Under the pieces are notes generated by a model. That model was not told where the DNA came from and did no database searches. It saw only the letters and a program-made list of their open reading frames with translations. Shown one piece after another: positions 38,629 to 51,365 of a stretch of 64,000 nt of DNA. The translations under genes and the position numbers were made by a program. The DNA comes from Chelonoidis abingdonii. Taxonomy: Eukaryota > Chordata > Testudines > Testudinidae. Numbering within the stretch: position 1 is the first letter of the stretch; the number at the start of each line of letters is the position of its first letter. Location: NCBI RefSeq assembly GCF_003597395.2, contig NC_133782.1:4344973-4408972 (forward strand), read 5' to 3'.

Positions 38629-39597
38629 TGGGTCACGACTGTTGTACGGCCATCCTGAGGCAGATAAAAAAGATGGCACTGGAGAGCTTGCCCTGCTGTC
38701 AGTCTCTACTTGCTGTGTAATATGACGCACAGTTTCTTTATTTTTTCTGTTCTTTCTGCGTCCAGTGGGTTGCCAGCCATCCCCTGCTCCTTGTTCTGAG
38801 AAAGTGTTCTGTATTGCACTATCCTTGGCAGAACGCAATTCATTCCCTCCATAGTGAGATGGTGAAATTTGCTCCTCTTTGATACGCAAAGACCCATAGC
38901 TCATGTCACTGGACCAAAGCGACTGGCATGAAATGTCATCGTGGCTATCTGGTTTTGGTTCTTGATCCTCTTTTCCATAACTGCTCCCTCCTTCATGACA
39001 GCTAGCAATGGCCGAATCTCCAGAAGAGTTCGCTGGACTTGTTCGTCGAGCTAACCACGGAGAAATACTCCTACCAGCCACCACTGCTGAAATCAAAGCA
39101 TCTGTACTACTGCTGGAAGTAGCTCCAAGTTCATAATCAACTAGATCATCTGAGGCATCAGACTTTATACTTATGTCAAGAGCCGCTTTTATGAAATTGT
39201 GACAAGCTTGTACAATATCAGTCATTTGAAGATAGCTAGCAGCTGACATCACTTCAATGACATTTCTGCTCGTCAACGCTAAGTGTGCAGAATACATAAA
39301 GTCAATGATGGCTTTAAAGCCCTGTGCAGTTACAATGTCTAAATGAGTGACTGTGGCCTGGTCAGATGTTTTCTGCACCTGGCAGTAAAGAGTCTTGAAG
39401 TAGCGGCTGCTCCCGAGCAGAACATTTTTGTGAGCCTTAAAGATCTTCCCCTCCACTATAATGCAAACATCACAGAGGATGCCATGCTGTCTCTGCTCAT
39501 TGAGCTCACGAAGCAGATGACGGTAATGGGAGGCAATCTCCATATCTTCCTTTCGGTTATTCATTTGGGAATCTTTGTGTTTTCTTGTAAACAGACT
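38628..39597 (-). CDS. ZBTB46: ZBTB46 first coding exon (BTB domain and linker), partial gene
   Basis: BTB/POZ zinc-finger transcription factor; in mammals ZBTB46 is a nuclear repressor marking classical dendritic cells and some endothelium. Seen here: ATG at 39564-39562, then 312 codons plus one base, with no stop. Residues about 20-130 form the BTB dimerisation/corepressor domain (LCDV at 30-33, FKAHKNVLL at 42-50). A Ser-rich acidic linker follows, with sumoylation-like sites IKSD (133-136) and IKEE (228-231) and a basic NLS-like stretch GRRKNRKNK (268-276). The match to vertebrate ZBTB46 from memory is near-identical in the BTB domain and clearly closer than ZBTB10. Acceptor: pyrimidine tract then CAG ending at 39598. 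Donor: GTAAGG after 38628, leaving a phase-1 split codon. Translation past 38628 runs into intron. The zinc-finger exons are absent and should lie left of the window. Frame stays open upstream of the ATG back to the acceptor. Confidence 0.96.
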
Positions 39598-39610
39598 CTG
39601 GAGGAAGGAA
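39598..39610 (-). other. ZBTB46: splice acceptor of ZBTB46 exon 2
   Basis: On the minus strand a pyrimidine-rich run (TTCCTTCCTC) leads directly into CAG, the AG lying at 39599-39598. A second AG two bases further on (39597-39596) could serve as an alternative acceptor and would shift the reading phase of any upstream coding exon but not the ZBTB46 start codon. Confidence 0.8.
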
Positions 39611-39942
39611 GGAAAAAGTGTTACCTCAAAATGCAAAACAAACGTAAAAATGTATTTTGTCAATAGCACTGGTGAAATGAAATGAAACTGCACCACACTA
39701 AATGCTCTTCTAGGATTATCTTGTCACCATACATCAAAAATTATTGCCTAGCACAGACTGTGCGTTCCTTACGTGATTAATCTTATTCATAATGCTAGTA
39801 TTCAAATAATTCACAATATTAAGAGAAATCAGAGTGGAAGTTCAATCTCAAATATACAGGAACATCTCAGACATTATTTTACACGTACCATTGATTATAC
39901 TTTAAATTAACACAGGATTATGATGAAAAAGCTTGTCAATAA

Positions 39943-40187
39943 GGGCTTGTCTACACGGTGGGATAATGCACACTATGGGAGGTGTGATTTCTGAAGTGTA
40001 GTAACATGTTGTGCATAAACTGTTGCGTAAATACCCTGCTGGTGTGCACTAAAGGTTCCCTAGTGCGCTTTAACATAGTACTGTTTCAAGCAGCACTGAG
40101 TCACAGAACACTAGGGTATCTTTAGTGCACGCCAGCAGTCAGCATGGTCCAATTAATGTGCAACACATTAGTGTTGTAGACAAGCTT
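39943..40187. mobile_element. Harbinger-like MITE, approx. 245 bp
   Basis: Starts GGGCTTGTCTACACGG after TAA (39940-39942) and ends TTGTAGACAAGCTT. The interior is internally symmetrical, for example CTAGGGTATCTTTAGTGCAC against GTGCACTAAAGGTTCCCTAG. The right TSD is degraded. It lies about 350 bp upstream of the ZBTB46 exon-2 acceptor. Confidence 0.7.
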
Positions 40188-41149
40188 TGTGTTATTAAAA
40201 TGGTTCGGGTAAAATACCTGTCAGTTTTTTAACATTTAAGTTTTGATAAAAAAGAAGAAGAGTTGAAACTATGCTAATGGATGCAAACCATTGAACAGTA
40301 TCTTGTAGCAGTAATATTTCCTTGGGGGAGGAAAAAAAAAAACAAAACTTATGTATAGCACACTAAATACTCTAAATCCTCAAACAGTAAAAGCCAATTG
40401 AAACTAGCCATTTACTTTGCTATATTGTTGCTTTGGGGCTATAATGTTGTTACGGTGTCAGAGAAAAATCAGACAAAGATCTGAAACGACATTTCGGAAA
40501 ATTTTAAATCCACACTCAATCAAGTTGTAATATATGAAGACTATCAAGTTAATTTCACCTGAACTTTAACTCCTTTTCTATTTACGATCAAAACATTTTT
40601 AGTGACATGATAAATAGTATTGTATACAATTTATCTGCCAGGCATACTTTCTGAACTAATGGATCTGATTTATTCTCTATGTAACCAACCTTTTTTCAAT
40701 CAAGGACCCCTAAAACACTATTTGTCTTCAAATACTGTGGATGTATGCATAGTAAGGGTTCTCCGACTCCCAAAACAGTATCTGTTGCATCAGACTTGGA
40801 CTTTTACCCACCAATTCAGAAGACCCTCACAGCAGATTCCTGCCAAGACTGGATGACGTTACTAGCTTTGCCAACATCAGTATATTTTCCCTGACCATCT
40901 TTAATTTAAAAGAAAAAAAAACTAACTGCCAGCAGAAGTCTTCCCTCAAAGCCGCTAAATGTTCAAGCTTGTTTCTTCTAAAGAAATTCATAAAACAAGG
41001 TTTGTTAAGGTTAACATTTTATCCATAATGCAAATAGGATCAAATTCACAAGTGAAGTGATAAATTACTATTTAATTTTCCAATATCAGCATGAACGTAG
41101 TCCATATATGGTTTCCATATTGCATTAAATAAGTCACCTCTGTCTTATA

Positions 41150-43480
41150 GTCTGATTGATTTTTCTTCTGTGATGCCAGGAATTAAGCTTATTATCCATT
41201 CAGCTTCTATCAGATATATGTGCTGTCCTTCCAGGGTCTTGAGAGAATTATTTCTGTTGACATTATGCACATTAACTTTGTCTCTCAGGTGAAGTAATTC
41301 CATCTTCAGAAAAATTATTTTAAATACATGAAGTTGACAGAGCCAAGACAATCTCCTGAAGCACTCCTCTCCAATACCACACCTCAGAATTCACTAGTTT
41401 TTCCAAAATCTCAATTGTATGTGTAATTAGTTCCATAATTATTTGAAGGCTTCTCCATCCCATGAAAGCAGCTAGTATGCAAAACGAAGTCATCTCCAAT
41501 TACTTTCAGAAATTGGGATGTGGAGGTATTCTAGATCAATAGATGTATAGTATGCTATAAGACCTCTCCATTTCAGGGACCTCTCTAATGACTTCAAACT
41601 TCAGCAGGTGAGCTACTGTTTCACACATTGCTTTGTCTGCAGAGGTTCCTTGAGGTCTGCAAGAATATAACTGTCTCCTCAGGAATATGGAAATCCCATG
41701 GTGTAGTATCTTCTGGTACCAGTCAGATGATCTTTGACCAGTGATGCTTGAAAATAGTAGCCTCTTCCAAAGGCAGAGGAATCCTTGGACAAGTAAAACT
41801 GGTAGCCATATGTTATTTTTTGTGTTTAAATTCCAGACGGAGTAAGCCCTAGATTTTCCTCCTTGGGAATATCTACCTTCTTCCTTGGGAGTAGCCAGAA
41901 GCTCTTTTAAAGAAGCACCGAGGAAAACAAGACCTATAAGAGGGCTAGCCTTTCTGGCATAAATTAGAAGAAGCTGATGCTATGTACCTGCAGAATATCT
42001 GGTTGACATCAATGCAGATAGATTTCCAGGTTCAACCAGTAGTTCTCAGATATAGGGGTTCTGGAGATTGCACTGGAAGCCATTACCCATGCCACAAATC
42101 TTAGCCCATGTCTACACTACCATGGTAAGTCAACTTAAGTTACACAGCTCCAGCTACGTGAACAACATAGCTAGAGTCGATGTAGCTTAGGTCGACATAG
42201 GGGTTGACAGGAGACACTCTCCCATCAACTTACCTTGCTCCTCTTGTTCCCAGTAGAGTACTGGGTCAACCGGAGAGTGCTCTGCTATCGATCTAACAGG
42301 TCTTCACTAGACCTGCTAAATTGACCCCGGGTGCATTGATCGCCAGACCATCGATCTGGCTGTAGCGCAGACATAGCCTTAGAGACTCTATACAAGAATT
42401 AGACAGAGTCTTCTCTCATCAAAGTGAGAGAACATTTGAAAATCAGTTCTTCCAATGTTTGGACTTGGAAGGAAAAAAACTGTTAGATCTGTCTAGGCTA
42501 GAAATACTGTGATTGATGATTTGAACATGACTGCCACAGCTTCATAATTTTGTACCAGTGGGCTCCTGAAACCTCCCCTTCTGAAATGGAAAGACAGTAT
42601 TTTTGATTAAGGAGGCCACTGCTGCATCTACTTTTAGAGGCTGCAGAAGTCAGCTTTGCCTTTTAGGAAATTGGAACAACCATATAGGATCAGATGAGTG
42701 GTCCATCATCCATCCATTCAAAGGAAGATGCAAGAAATCTCAGTTATGAAGTGAACAGGGGTTTTTTTTTTGTTGTTTTTTAATGTGTGTCTTTTCCTTT
42801 TGGTGTTCCCATTCCAACATGAAAGTTTACAAGAAAGGGAGCAACTTCTTGGACTTCATTGGAAACAGGCTCCCCTTGGAGTTATTATCCATAGCAAAGT
42901 TAGGAAAAGTATCAAGAGTATTTAGCAACATTTTCACCCATCTTGAAGAATTTAGGCAGCAGCAGCCTTTCTTGGGTTTCTTCTTCAATGCCTTCAATCT
43001 GAAGTTCAGATAATTTCCCTAGCATTTGATAAGAAAGACCTCTGCCACTACTTGTGTTTCCTTCAGCTTATTTTGGCTATATGTATGTTTTTCTTTGTGT
43101 GTTGTCTGCCTTCTGGATATACATCTGATTACTAGTTATCTTACATCAGAGAAAAGCCATTTGTACCACAGTGATGAAATCAGTGTAAGGGTCTAGATTG
43201 AAGATGGCTAGGATAAAGGAACCTGTGCTAGCTTGTGATGTGAATCTCCTGCTGCTTTTCTTCATTTTGTTTGTTTGTTTTAAATGCAAGCAGGGCTTCT
43301 TTGACTAGACCCTTTTGAGGCTGAGCCCCTGGAGATAACCTGAATCAATCTTTACTAGCCTTGTCCTTACAGACAGAGCACTTGCTAGTCTCACTGGATG
43401 AGCAGAGCTTCTCATCTGACTGGATTTGGCTATTTCCTGTTCAGTATATTCTTACTAGATTCTAGAGTCTAGCAATAACA
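41150..43480 (-). pseudogene. decayed retroelement remnant, DIRS/Gypsy-like (tentative)
   Basis: Minus-strand translation shows scraps rather than an open frame. At about 41480-41560 it reads IDLEYLHIPI followed after ten residues by LRFAY, comparable to the reverse-transcriptase motif LDLKDAYFHIPI...RFLRF of DIRS and Gypsy elements. At about 41850-41960 there is a Gag-tail-like LGASLKELL segment, and at about 43353-43420 SDEKLCSSSETSKCSVCKDK. The order on the minus strand (Gag-like, then RT-like) fits a retroelement. There are many stops and frameshifts, and a MITE is inserted at 42104. No long terminal repeats were found. It could instead be chance; a protein search would decide. Confidence 0.4.
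42104..42378. mobile_element. Harbinger-like MITE, 275 bp, TTA TSD
   Basis: Inverted ends GCCCATGTCTACACTACC and GGCTATGTCTGCGCTAC, flanked by TTA on both sides (42101-42103, 42379-42381), the target of PIF/Harbinger elements. Sits inside the decayed retroelement region. Confidence 0.85.
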
Positions 43481-43954
43481 GACCAAGTATTGCCTTTCCC
43501 CCCCTCCCACTCACCAAGACCTTGGCAGAAGATGCAGCCTCTGGGCAGGATGAAAGAATCTCTAACCAAAGAAGGACAGGAGTTGAATGATCCTAGTTTG
43601 CTTGCCCATATTTCTAAGGGCAGTAAAGAGGAAGAAGGCTGAAGGATACATGGGGGGGGGGGAGAGAATGAAACGCTGGACTCTCCCCCAAAATATTTCC
43701 CTATGGGACAGGGTCTTTGGAGTGTAGGCCACGCAAATCTGCCAGGAATCTTGAGGCACAGGGCTGACAGTAAGTAGCTCTGGTATTGTCAGACAAGATA
43801 GATGCAGACAGCATGAGAACTAAAGCCAGTTTGGAGTGAGGATTGGCCCAAAGAAAGTTGGGGAGCTCAATTATTCTGCTCTGAGTTCAGGCTCTACTAA
43901 AATATTAAGTACAAAAGTGGTAAGAGTACTGGAAACCAGGCTCTGCAGGGCCAT

Positions 43955-44480
43955 GAAAAGTGGCTTACTGCAAAAGCACTGTAGTTGTATTACTGTAGCA
44001 CCTAAAAGCCTTAGTCATGGACCAACATCCCACTATGGTAGAACATCATGAACAAAAAGACAGCCCTGTCCCACAAAGCTTACAATCTAAGGATAACCCA
44101 AGAGACAAAACAGAGTAAAAGAAAACAATGAGACAATATTGGTCAGCATAGGTCTCAGCAGTTAGACCACTGCTGTGCCATCAACTTTTTCGAAGTATCA
44201 TGGAAAAATAAAAGTTTAAGGACTGTTTTGAAGGAGCATCTTTCGATAACTTTGCAGATGTTTATGGGGGGGGAGGATCCTCCCAAGTGTGATGGACAGC
44301 ATAGGAGAAAATATAAAAGTGCTTGTTTAAAAGTTTAATAAGTAGGAAATGGAGGGTGGCATCAGTAACCAATCAGAGGCGAGAGTCAACTTCCCGATAG
44401 ACAATGACATAACAAGTAGGGTGGAGACAGGCCGTGAAAGGCCTTGAAAGTGAAGACAAGTTTGATGCAAGGAGATGTGC
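43955..44480 (+). repeat. unclassified dispersed repeat (LINE-like, ancient)
   Basis: Recognised from memory as a repeat common in reptile DNA: TGTATTACTGTAGCACCTAA, CACAAAGCTTACAATCTAAG, GAAAACAATGAGACAATATT, TCCTCCCAAGTGTGATGGAC, GTGAAAGGCCTTGAAAGTGA. I cannot name the family; a CR1/L3-type LINE is plausible. Confidence 0.6.
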
Positions 44481-44789
44481 TACATGCTGAGACTTTTCTA
44501 ATCTTTGGGTTCTTAGACTCACCTACTTGAGGGAAGGGGAGGAAGCTAGCTCTGAGACTAACAAAAATCACTCAACAGTAAATCTGAATCTGGCAGAATA
44601 GCTACAAAAGAAAAGTGGAAAAAACTGATAACACGTCACTACTGGAAAGAAAGACTGAATTTCTCATTCCTGTCTCCCTAAATTGAAGAAAGTCTGGAGA
44701 CTGGTATCTTAAGTCTTTGGAAAGACCCACAAGAAGTTTCTCCAGATGGAGTGATAGGCAGGAGACGACAAAAAAATAATAAAAAAAAA

Positions 44790-44792
44790 TAT

Positions 44793-44828
<36 letters not shown>

Positions 44829-44835
44829 AACACAC
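44790..44835 (+). repeat. (TA)n(CA)n compound microsatellite
   Basis: About nine TA units directly followed by about nine CA units. Minus-strand open frames here (runs of Tyr-Ile and Val-Cys codons) are products of the repeat. Confidence 0.95.
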
Positions 44836-47183
44836 TTTCTGACATCAATTTGCAAGGTGGTGAAAATATTTGTGAGGACTAGTGGCCATAGCACCAAGAG
44901 AATTCCACATTATCTGTCACCTTCAAATTTGTTGGCAATTTTGACTAGTAAAGTTTAACATCTTCCAATTTGAGAGAAACAGTTATAAATTACTTGATCT
45001 GTGTCACAGAACCGGTCACCTTATATACTTTGTTCCACATTCACCACGTTTGTAACATCATTGTACTTTTTATATAAGAGGTCTTCGGGGGAGAAAATTA
45101 AATATGCCTCAAATTCAGAAGAATTCGTTAGTTTTTTGTCTACCTATGTCAAACTAGAGCATCTGTTTTATGTCAAGGATCACTAGGGAATTGGCACTAG
45201 TTAAATTTAAGGCAATTTGCTAGTAGTTAATTCAGTAAGCTTCAAAATCCTCCTCTCCCGTGTTCCAGTTTTACACACTGCTTTGTGGTTTTAAGATTTT
45301 GGTTTTCTACCCTCCTTTGTGATTAAATATAGCTATTTATGAGAAATAATGGGAGTTCTATAGAAATGTAGCCCCTCCAATGACTAATGAAAGCACCTGA
45401 GACTAAAGAAATATAAATTGTGGAGCAGAAGTCAATTTTAGAAAAACGGATCATCACAGAGACAAAACCATTAAACTGTGAGCTTATCAAAGCTCTTTTT
45501 AATACTCTGAACACGATCTCAATTAACTCGGATTGGATTATTTAGGTCTGAGTTCTACTTAGTATTTAAATGTAATGTGGCTCCTGAAAGACTTAAATAG
45601 AACTATTTAATAAGAAGAGTCCTAGTTTTGAAGAAAACAGCAGTTTTTTAAAAATGAAAATATTTACCAGACCAAGTCATACATGTGCCCAACACAGTTC
45701 TACTAACCCAGATGAAAGATTTCAAAAAATAAAATAATAACTGACAACTTCCAGAATGATTTCATTAACAATAATAGGGTCACTAATAGATGAACAAAAC
45801 TAAATGAACATAGCATCAGAGTATTAAAATTCAGGTCTCAATTAAATTAACAAATTTGGAAGTTTTACTATAAAGTGTATGGATTAGCATTACTCTAACT
45901 TTGCTCCATGAGAGATTTTAGTTTTATATTTTGAAACATCTACTGCATGGTCTCCACATCTCTGTCCCTCACACACACACACCAATCTCTCTGACATGCT
46001 TTAATTCTCCAAACTCTAATGTTAGTAAGACGCTTGAAAATTTATCTCTTTTTGTTTAATCGGATGTTATCCGCAGCTTTGTTTATTCTTCACTAAGCCT
46101 TTACTTGTATCCTGCATATTTCAAAGATGCCTTACTACTTTTAAATTTGTCCCAAATTTGGAATACTTGCATGTGTGCAAAACTTTACATGTGGTTAGTA
46201 GTCCCATTACAGTCAATATGTAACCAAGTTATGAGCACACACAGTCTTTGGTTATCAGAGATTAAGGCCTCATTTTACTAACAGGATCGATCTATAACCA
46301 AACTTTAGTATAGCTACCTTCCTATCAAGATACCCATAAACACATAAGGAAGCAGCCTTTAAAGAGAGCATGTGAGAAGTACAAAGAGTTGCTGAGTTTG
46401 GAGAGGACACATGATTTAAGATTTAGCCTGTATCTCAGACAAAAAATAGAATACCAAGAACAGACAAGTTCCAGTTTTGGATTAGAACAGTCTGCACAGT
46501 TATTAAAAGCAAAAAGTAAGTAAGAGCTGTATTGGCTTTTTTGGCAGACATTCTGTTACCAATATTTCACTCATCACAAAACAGTATTACCTACTTATAT
46601 AATTACTGATGTCATTAGAAATATTTTCTGAAGCTATATTTAGGAAGTTAACCTCTTTACAAACCCTTGCTCTGTAAATATCAGGAGACAAAACAATCAT
46701 TACAACAATGAGCTTTAGAGAAACTTAAGGTAATAAAATAAAGATCTGACGATTAAATAAGGTGTTACCATATTACAGAGTGAGCATCTTCATACTACCA
46801 TAACATGATGTTTTGGTGATTTTATAAAACTGAGTGAAACTTCTGATTACACATTTAACAAGTCAAGCAGGTCTATCAGTTGTTAATATTCAAAGAAGTG
46901 CTCTTTTGGGGGGGGGGGGGGAGGTGAATATACTCTGAGTACTGAATAATTTGTAACCAAATAGCTAAGTAACTAGAGTATTTGTCCTCTGTCTATAGTG
47001 TTGGGTACACAACAGATGCATCAATTTTTACGTAACAACCTCCCACATTTTTGAATGATTCCTCTAGTGTTGGACTATTTATCTTTTTCCAAGGCTACCA
47101 GTAACCTTGCAGCTACTAGCAGATGAGAGATTAACTCTTTACTTCCTTGTGTGTGACCATTTCTGATAGAAAGCCCAGGAGGA

Positions 47184-47460
47184 TTACCAAAGGATCATTT
47201 GGTTATAAATATCCAACAATTGTGGTATTTGGTAATAAGCTGCATCCCAATACTCTCTGATGAGTGGACATGTCCACCATATATGCATAAATCGTCTCTC
47301 ACTCCACAATTTCTTCCAATATGAGGTACCCTTGAAAAAACATCTTCGTCTAAATCTCAGATTGAGAATGCTGGTCCTCTTTTCCAGATCAAATCCCATT
47401 TTTCTTGGGTAATGTGTCTATCCAGCTCCTTTCACCAGTATATCATACGTGATGTCACTA
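47184..47460 (-). pseudogene. L1-type LINE ORF2 C-terminal fragment
   Basis: Minus-strand open segment of 71 codons with HIWWTCPLIREYW, the C-terminal cysteine-region pattern of L1 ORF2 (H-WW-CP-I--FW), preceded by GFDLEKR and, after a frameshift, a stretch resembling the upstream ITQEKW motif. 5' truncated and frame-broken; no ORF1 or endonuclease nearby. Confidence 0.7.
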
Positions 47461-48059
47461 AAATTTTAGTTTCATAAATTCTACCTTTGCGCTGCTATGT
47501 ATTCCTCCTTAATTCCACGGAATTTTACTTTACGCAACCCGTTTCCAATACACAACTATCACATGCAAACTTCCAGCCTCTAGGAAAAACTTCAAATAGA
47601 ATGTATCCAAGTTTAAAGTGTTGTATATTTTCCTACTTGGAAAGTATTCATTGGGGTCACAACAGAAACAGAGCTTCCTCAAAAAAAAAAAAACCAAACA
47701 GATATTAGCAACACATTTATAAAATATCCAACAATGTGGTATGAATCGAGGTTGAAAAAGTAGGGCACCACCAACCCAGACCTCCATCTACAACAGTCTG
47801 CCTGATTTCCTATGGTAGTTACATAAATACTAACAACCAACCCACTACTTATCTTCACTGTAGTGTTAGCTTGCATTAACTGCACTCAAGTTAGCCTAGT
47901 TCACATGGCAGCGGTCACGCCACAAAATATTTGAGCTGCACAGAGTGTATTAGCAGCACAGAATAGCTGAGCTCCCACTCCATTATTAGCTAAACCCACA
48001 CCTTCTGCCCTGACTGGCCAGCTAGCTACAGTTTAAAGCACACTTCACTCAATCTAGAG

Positions 48060-48272
48060 CAGGCGTCGGCAACCTTTCAGAAGTGGTGTGCCGAGTCTTC
48101 GTTTATTCATGCTAATGAAAGGTTTCGCGTGCCAGTAATACATTTTAACGTTTTTAGATGGTCTCTTTCTATAAGTCTTAAAATATAACTAAACTATTGT
48201 TGTATGTAAAGTAAATAAGGTTTTCAAAATTTTTAAGAAGCTTAATTTAAAATTAAATTAAAATGCAATTGT
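48060..48272 (-). mobile_element. hAT-like element, second copy, truncated
   Basis: Starts CAGGCGTCGGCAACC and contains GAAGTGGTGTGCCGAGTC, ATAAGTCTTAAAATATAACT and ATTTAAAATTAAATTAAAAT, the inverse of the copy at 19353-19663. The other end is missing after about 48272. Confidence 0.75.
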
Positions 48273-49649
48273 CTACCACTTTGACAGTATTATATAACAG
48301 ATACTATGGCGATCAGGCTATTTATAGTTTTTTAATACCACTTTTATTGCACAAGTGAATAAATTATTCTGCTACCCAATCTGAGCAGAGAACATTTTAA
48401 TTGATAAAAACAGCTAACAAACCTTGGAGAGTTCATTTCCAATGTTTTAGAAAATGTACGTTAGATATACCATTCAAAGGCTTTAGTATTTTACCAGGCT
48501 GAACTTTGAAATATGGTCAGTTCTACCACTGCTCTGGATTACTATGCCCAATTACCATGTTAGTTTCCCAAGCACAGCCTCTCACTTTCCAGGGAACAAA
48601 GGAGTAAGGACCCTGCAAAGACAGCATCCCCAGTCTCTGACACAGAAAGTCTCTCTAGTCTACAGGATCTTTCTGATTGATCTATCAGTTATTATAACAC
48701 CCTCCAGAGGGAGGAAACATCTGTACTCTGGTGAAGGAAGGTTGCCACAACACTGCCTTCCAAGAGGCCAGTGAACCATGAAAGCTCATCTGTAGGGATG
48801 CTGACAAATCCTCCCCCACCCAAACAATAAACTGTAGTCTGAATATATTTTCTCCACAAGCTAATGTGCAAATATAGTAATTTGATTCTACTGAAAGCAT
48901 ATTAATTAACGGACTGCAAAAATAGTATAGAAATTTTCTAAACAAAAATGCACTTACACATAGTAGTAAAACTAACTATTTAGTTTTCAGACTGAATTAG
49001 TATCTGAAATTTAGAACCTTAAGGGCACAACCCTGCACTAATCTTATCTCCACTGCGCTAAGTACTCTAAAGCAATTCAGAAATTGTTGATTTTACACCA
49101 TCAATACCTAGGCATACAGGTATGCCCTCAGGACAGAGTAGCAGCCTTACCAAAACTCAAGAATCATCAGTTAAATTAGAACAGTCCTTTAACATAGGAA
49201 ATGGTTATAGGATTATCCTGTCAACATTACACGAGTAGTCCCAAGATTAAGATTTAACCCAACTAAAATTAAAGGGTTCCAAACAAAAAAAAAACCCAGC
49301 TACATCATATTTTAGTCATGAATAAAATGAGGTAGAAAACGCCCTTCATGGTTGCAAGGTAAGTCTACAGAACTGTCCCCCATAAAAATCTTGGGGACAA
49401 ACAACAATTCTAAAGTATTTTGTTTCTTTTGCTCAGAAGGAAAACAGCAACAAAGACACAGATTATAAAATTCTTTGATCAATCCAAAGCATCATCCAGG
49501 AGAAAGATTTTTTTAGGACAAAAACCAACCAAAAAAGTGTACAAATAATTTAGCTTGTGTAAAATTAAGTAGTACATAGCCTTGAGAGTGAAAAAAACAA
49601 ACTAAGGACATATTTTATAAGAGCCTATTATTTATAAGAAAACAACATA

Positions 49650-49815
49650 AAAATGGCCATACTGGGTGAGATCAAAGATCTGTCTAGCCCAGTATCCTGT
49701 CTTCTGACAGTGGCCCAAAGAGAATGAACAGAACAGATAATCATCAAGTGATCTAACCCCTATCATCCATTCCAAACTTCTGGCAAACAGAGGCTAGGGA
49801 CACCATCCCATATTC
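49650..49815 (-). mobile_element. CR1-type retroposon 3' fragment, minus strand
   Basis: TGGCCATACTGGGTGAGATC, TCTAGCCCAGTATCCTGTCT, CTGACAGTGGCCCAAAG, and CTGGCAAACAGAGGCTAGGG are hallmarks of a reptile CR1-lineage tail distinct from the ATTCTATGA-ending CR1s elsewhere in the window. Confidence 0.75.
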
Positions 49816-51365
49816 ATGTATGTATTATATGCCATACTAAGAACAACCTACCATTCCATACTACCCTGGGGGAAAAGCTTAACTGGACTATAGACAAAAA
49901 AATTCAAGTGTTGCTCACAGATATCAAGATAAAACAGATTCAGCTAACAGATTAAGGAAGAACTGAAACTCAGTCCAAAAGTTTACCATGTAAAATTAAA
50001 TGAATGCATCCCATGTTTCTCTTTCCCTTATCACCTGCCCATGTCCTCACACCCCCCCACCCCTCAACATTCCAACATTTTTAAAATTCCAGTGCAGATG
50101 AACTTTGCTAGGTTGGGTCACACTTTCAACTCTGCTGCTTGCAGAATAGGACACAGGATGCTTGCCAATTTCACTTGGCTCTAGTTGAGAACACTGGAAA
50201 AATAAAATGTACAGGAAGGCAGGCATAGGTGTGTTCTTACACTACTACAAAGTAATCGGAAAACAGAAAAACAGAAGAGGATTGTGTCTGTGCTTGGATT
50301 ATTCCACCTACTTACTGGGTCTGAAAAAGCAGCAGAAGGAAAGCGCTGATGGATGATGATTCCCAGTAATCACTCTCCTGTTACTCATGCTTGCAATGGA
50401 AGAGCTCACTCTCCAGAAGCAGACCCTATTTTTGTAAGGATGTATTTCGGGGGGGGGGGGAATGTACGGAAGAGAATCCTAGGATCCATTGATCTGTATT
50501 GATTGCTCCAACTTATTTCAGTTCTGGCTGTTGGGGTTTTAATGTGTTTTTGTTTATCTGCAGCATTGCAGTAGCATGGTCTAAAGAATATAAGTATTTC
50601 TGGCCCATCAGACACCTTCAGCTCTCCTCCTAGAAGAGGTCATCTTCTAACTGTAGACTCCACTGATGTCTAAGCTCTCATCTTCTACCACATTTTGAGG
50701 TTCCTGACTTAATCTGCACCATACAGGTTGAGAGTTTGAACCTGTTCTCTGAGATAGAGTGCTTGGAAATAGCGTGAGTGAATCAGTTGACTTCCTCCCT
50801 CATCCATTGATCTGTTAGAACATGTAAATATGCCAAGAGTGTAGTTCCCAACCATTCTTGTATTGATTGAATTGGGTGTCTTTCTGTGTTCTTGGACACC
50901 CTCTATCATAAGAATCTCTAAAAGGAAGAAATTTTCCTGCAGTTTGAAATTAGTCTCAACCCGGTGCCAGAATTCAGTTGCATATTCCTCAACCAGATTA
51001 TGCTAATTATAGTTGCAGGCTCATTACACCATGACTATTGAGAAGAAGTGGTCTTAATGGACACGATCAACATGGAGAGGCTCAGGGCTATGACATTACC
51101 TGTTTGTTTTTCTAATTATAATTTTCAAAGCAGTAGTTTCGAAATGTTTCACAGGTGTTCACTTTGTCATTGTCCCATTAAGTATAAAATGCCCTGAATG
51201 CTACTTGCTATAGTTACCTTTCCTTTGAGTTTGGTAGAGTTTGCGATAGAGAAGATCCCTAAGCACAAAGCTTCCAGATGTGGGATGCTCTTGGAAAGTA
51301 GATTTATCAATCAGTGATGTTTACATTCAGATTACATACTAGCTATTCACAGCCAAATTTAATTT

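Noticed and set aside
44602..44897. Minus-strand frames with Cys-Val and Tyr-Ile runs
   Set aside because: Direct translation of the compound CA/TA microsatellite.
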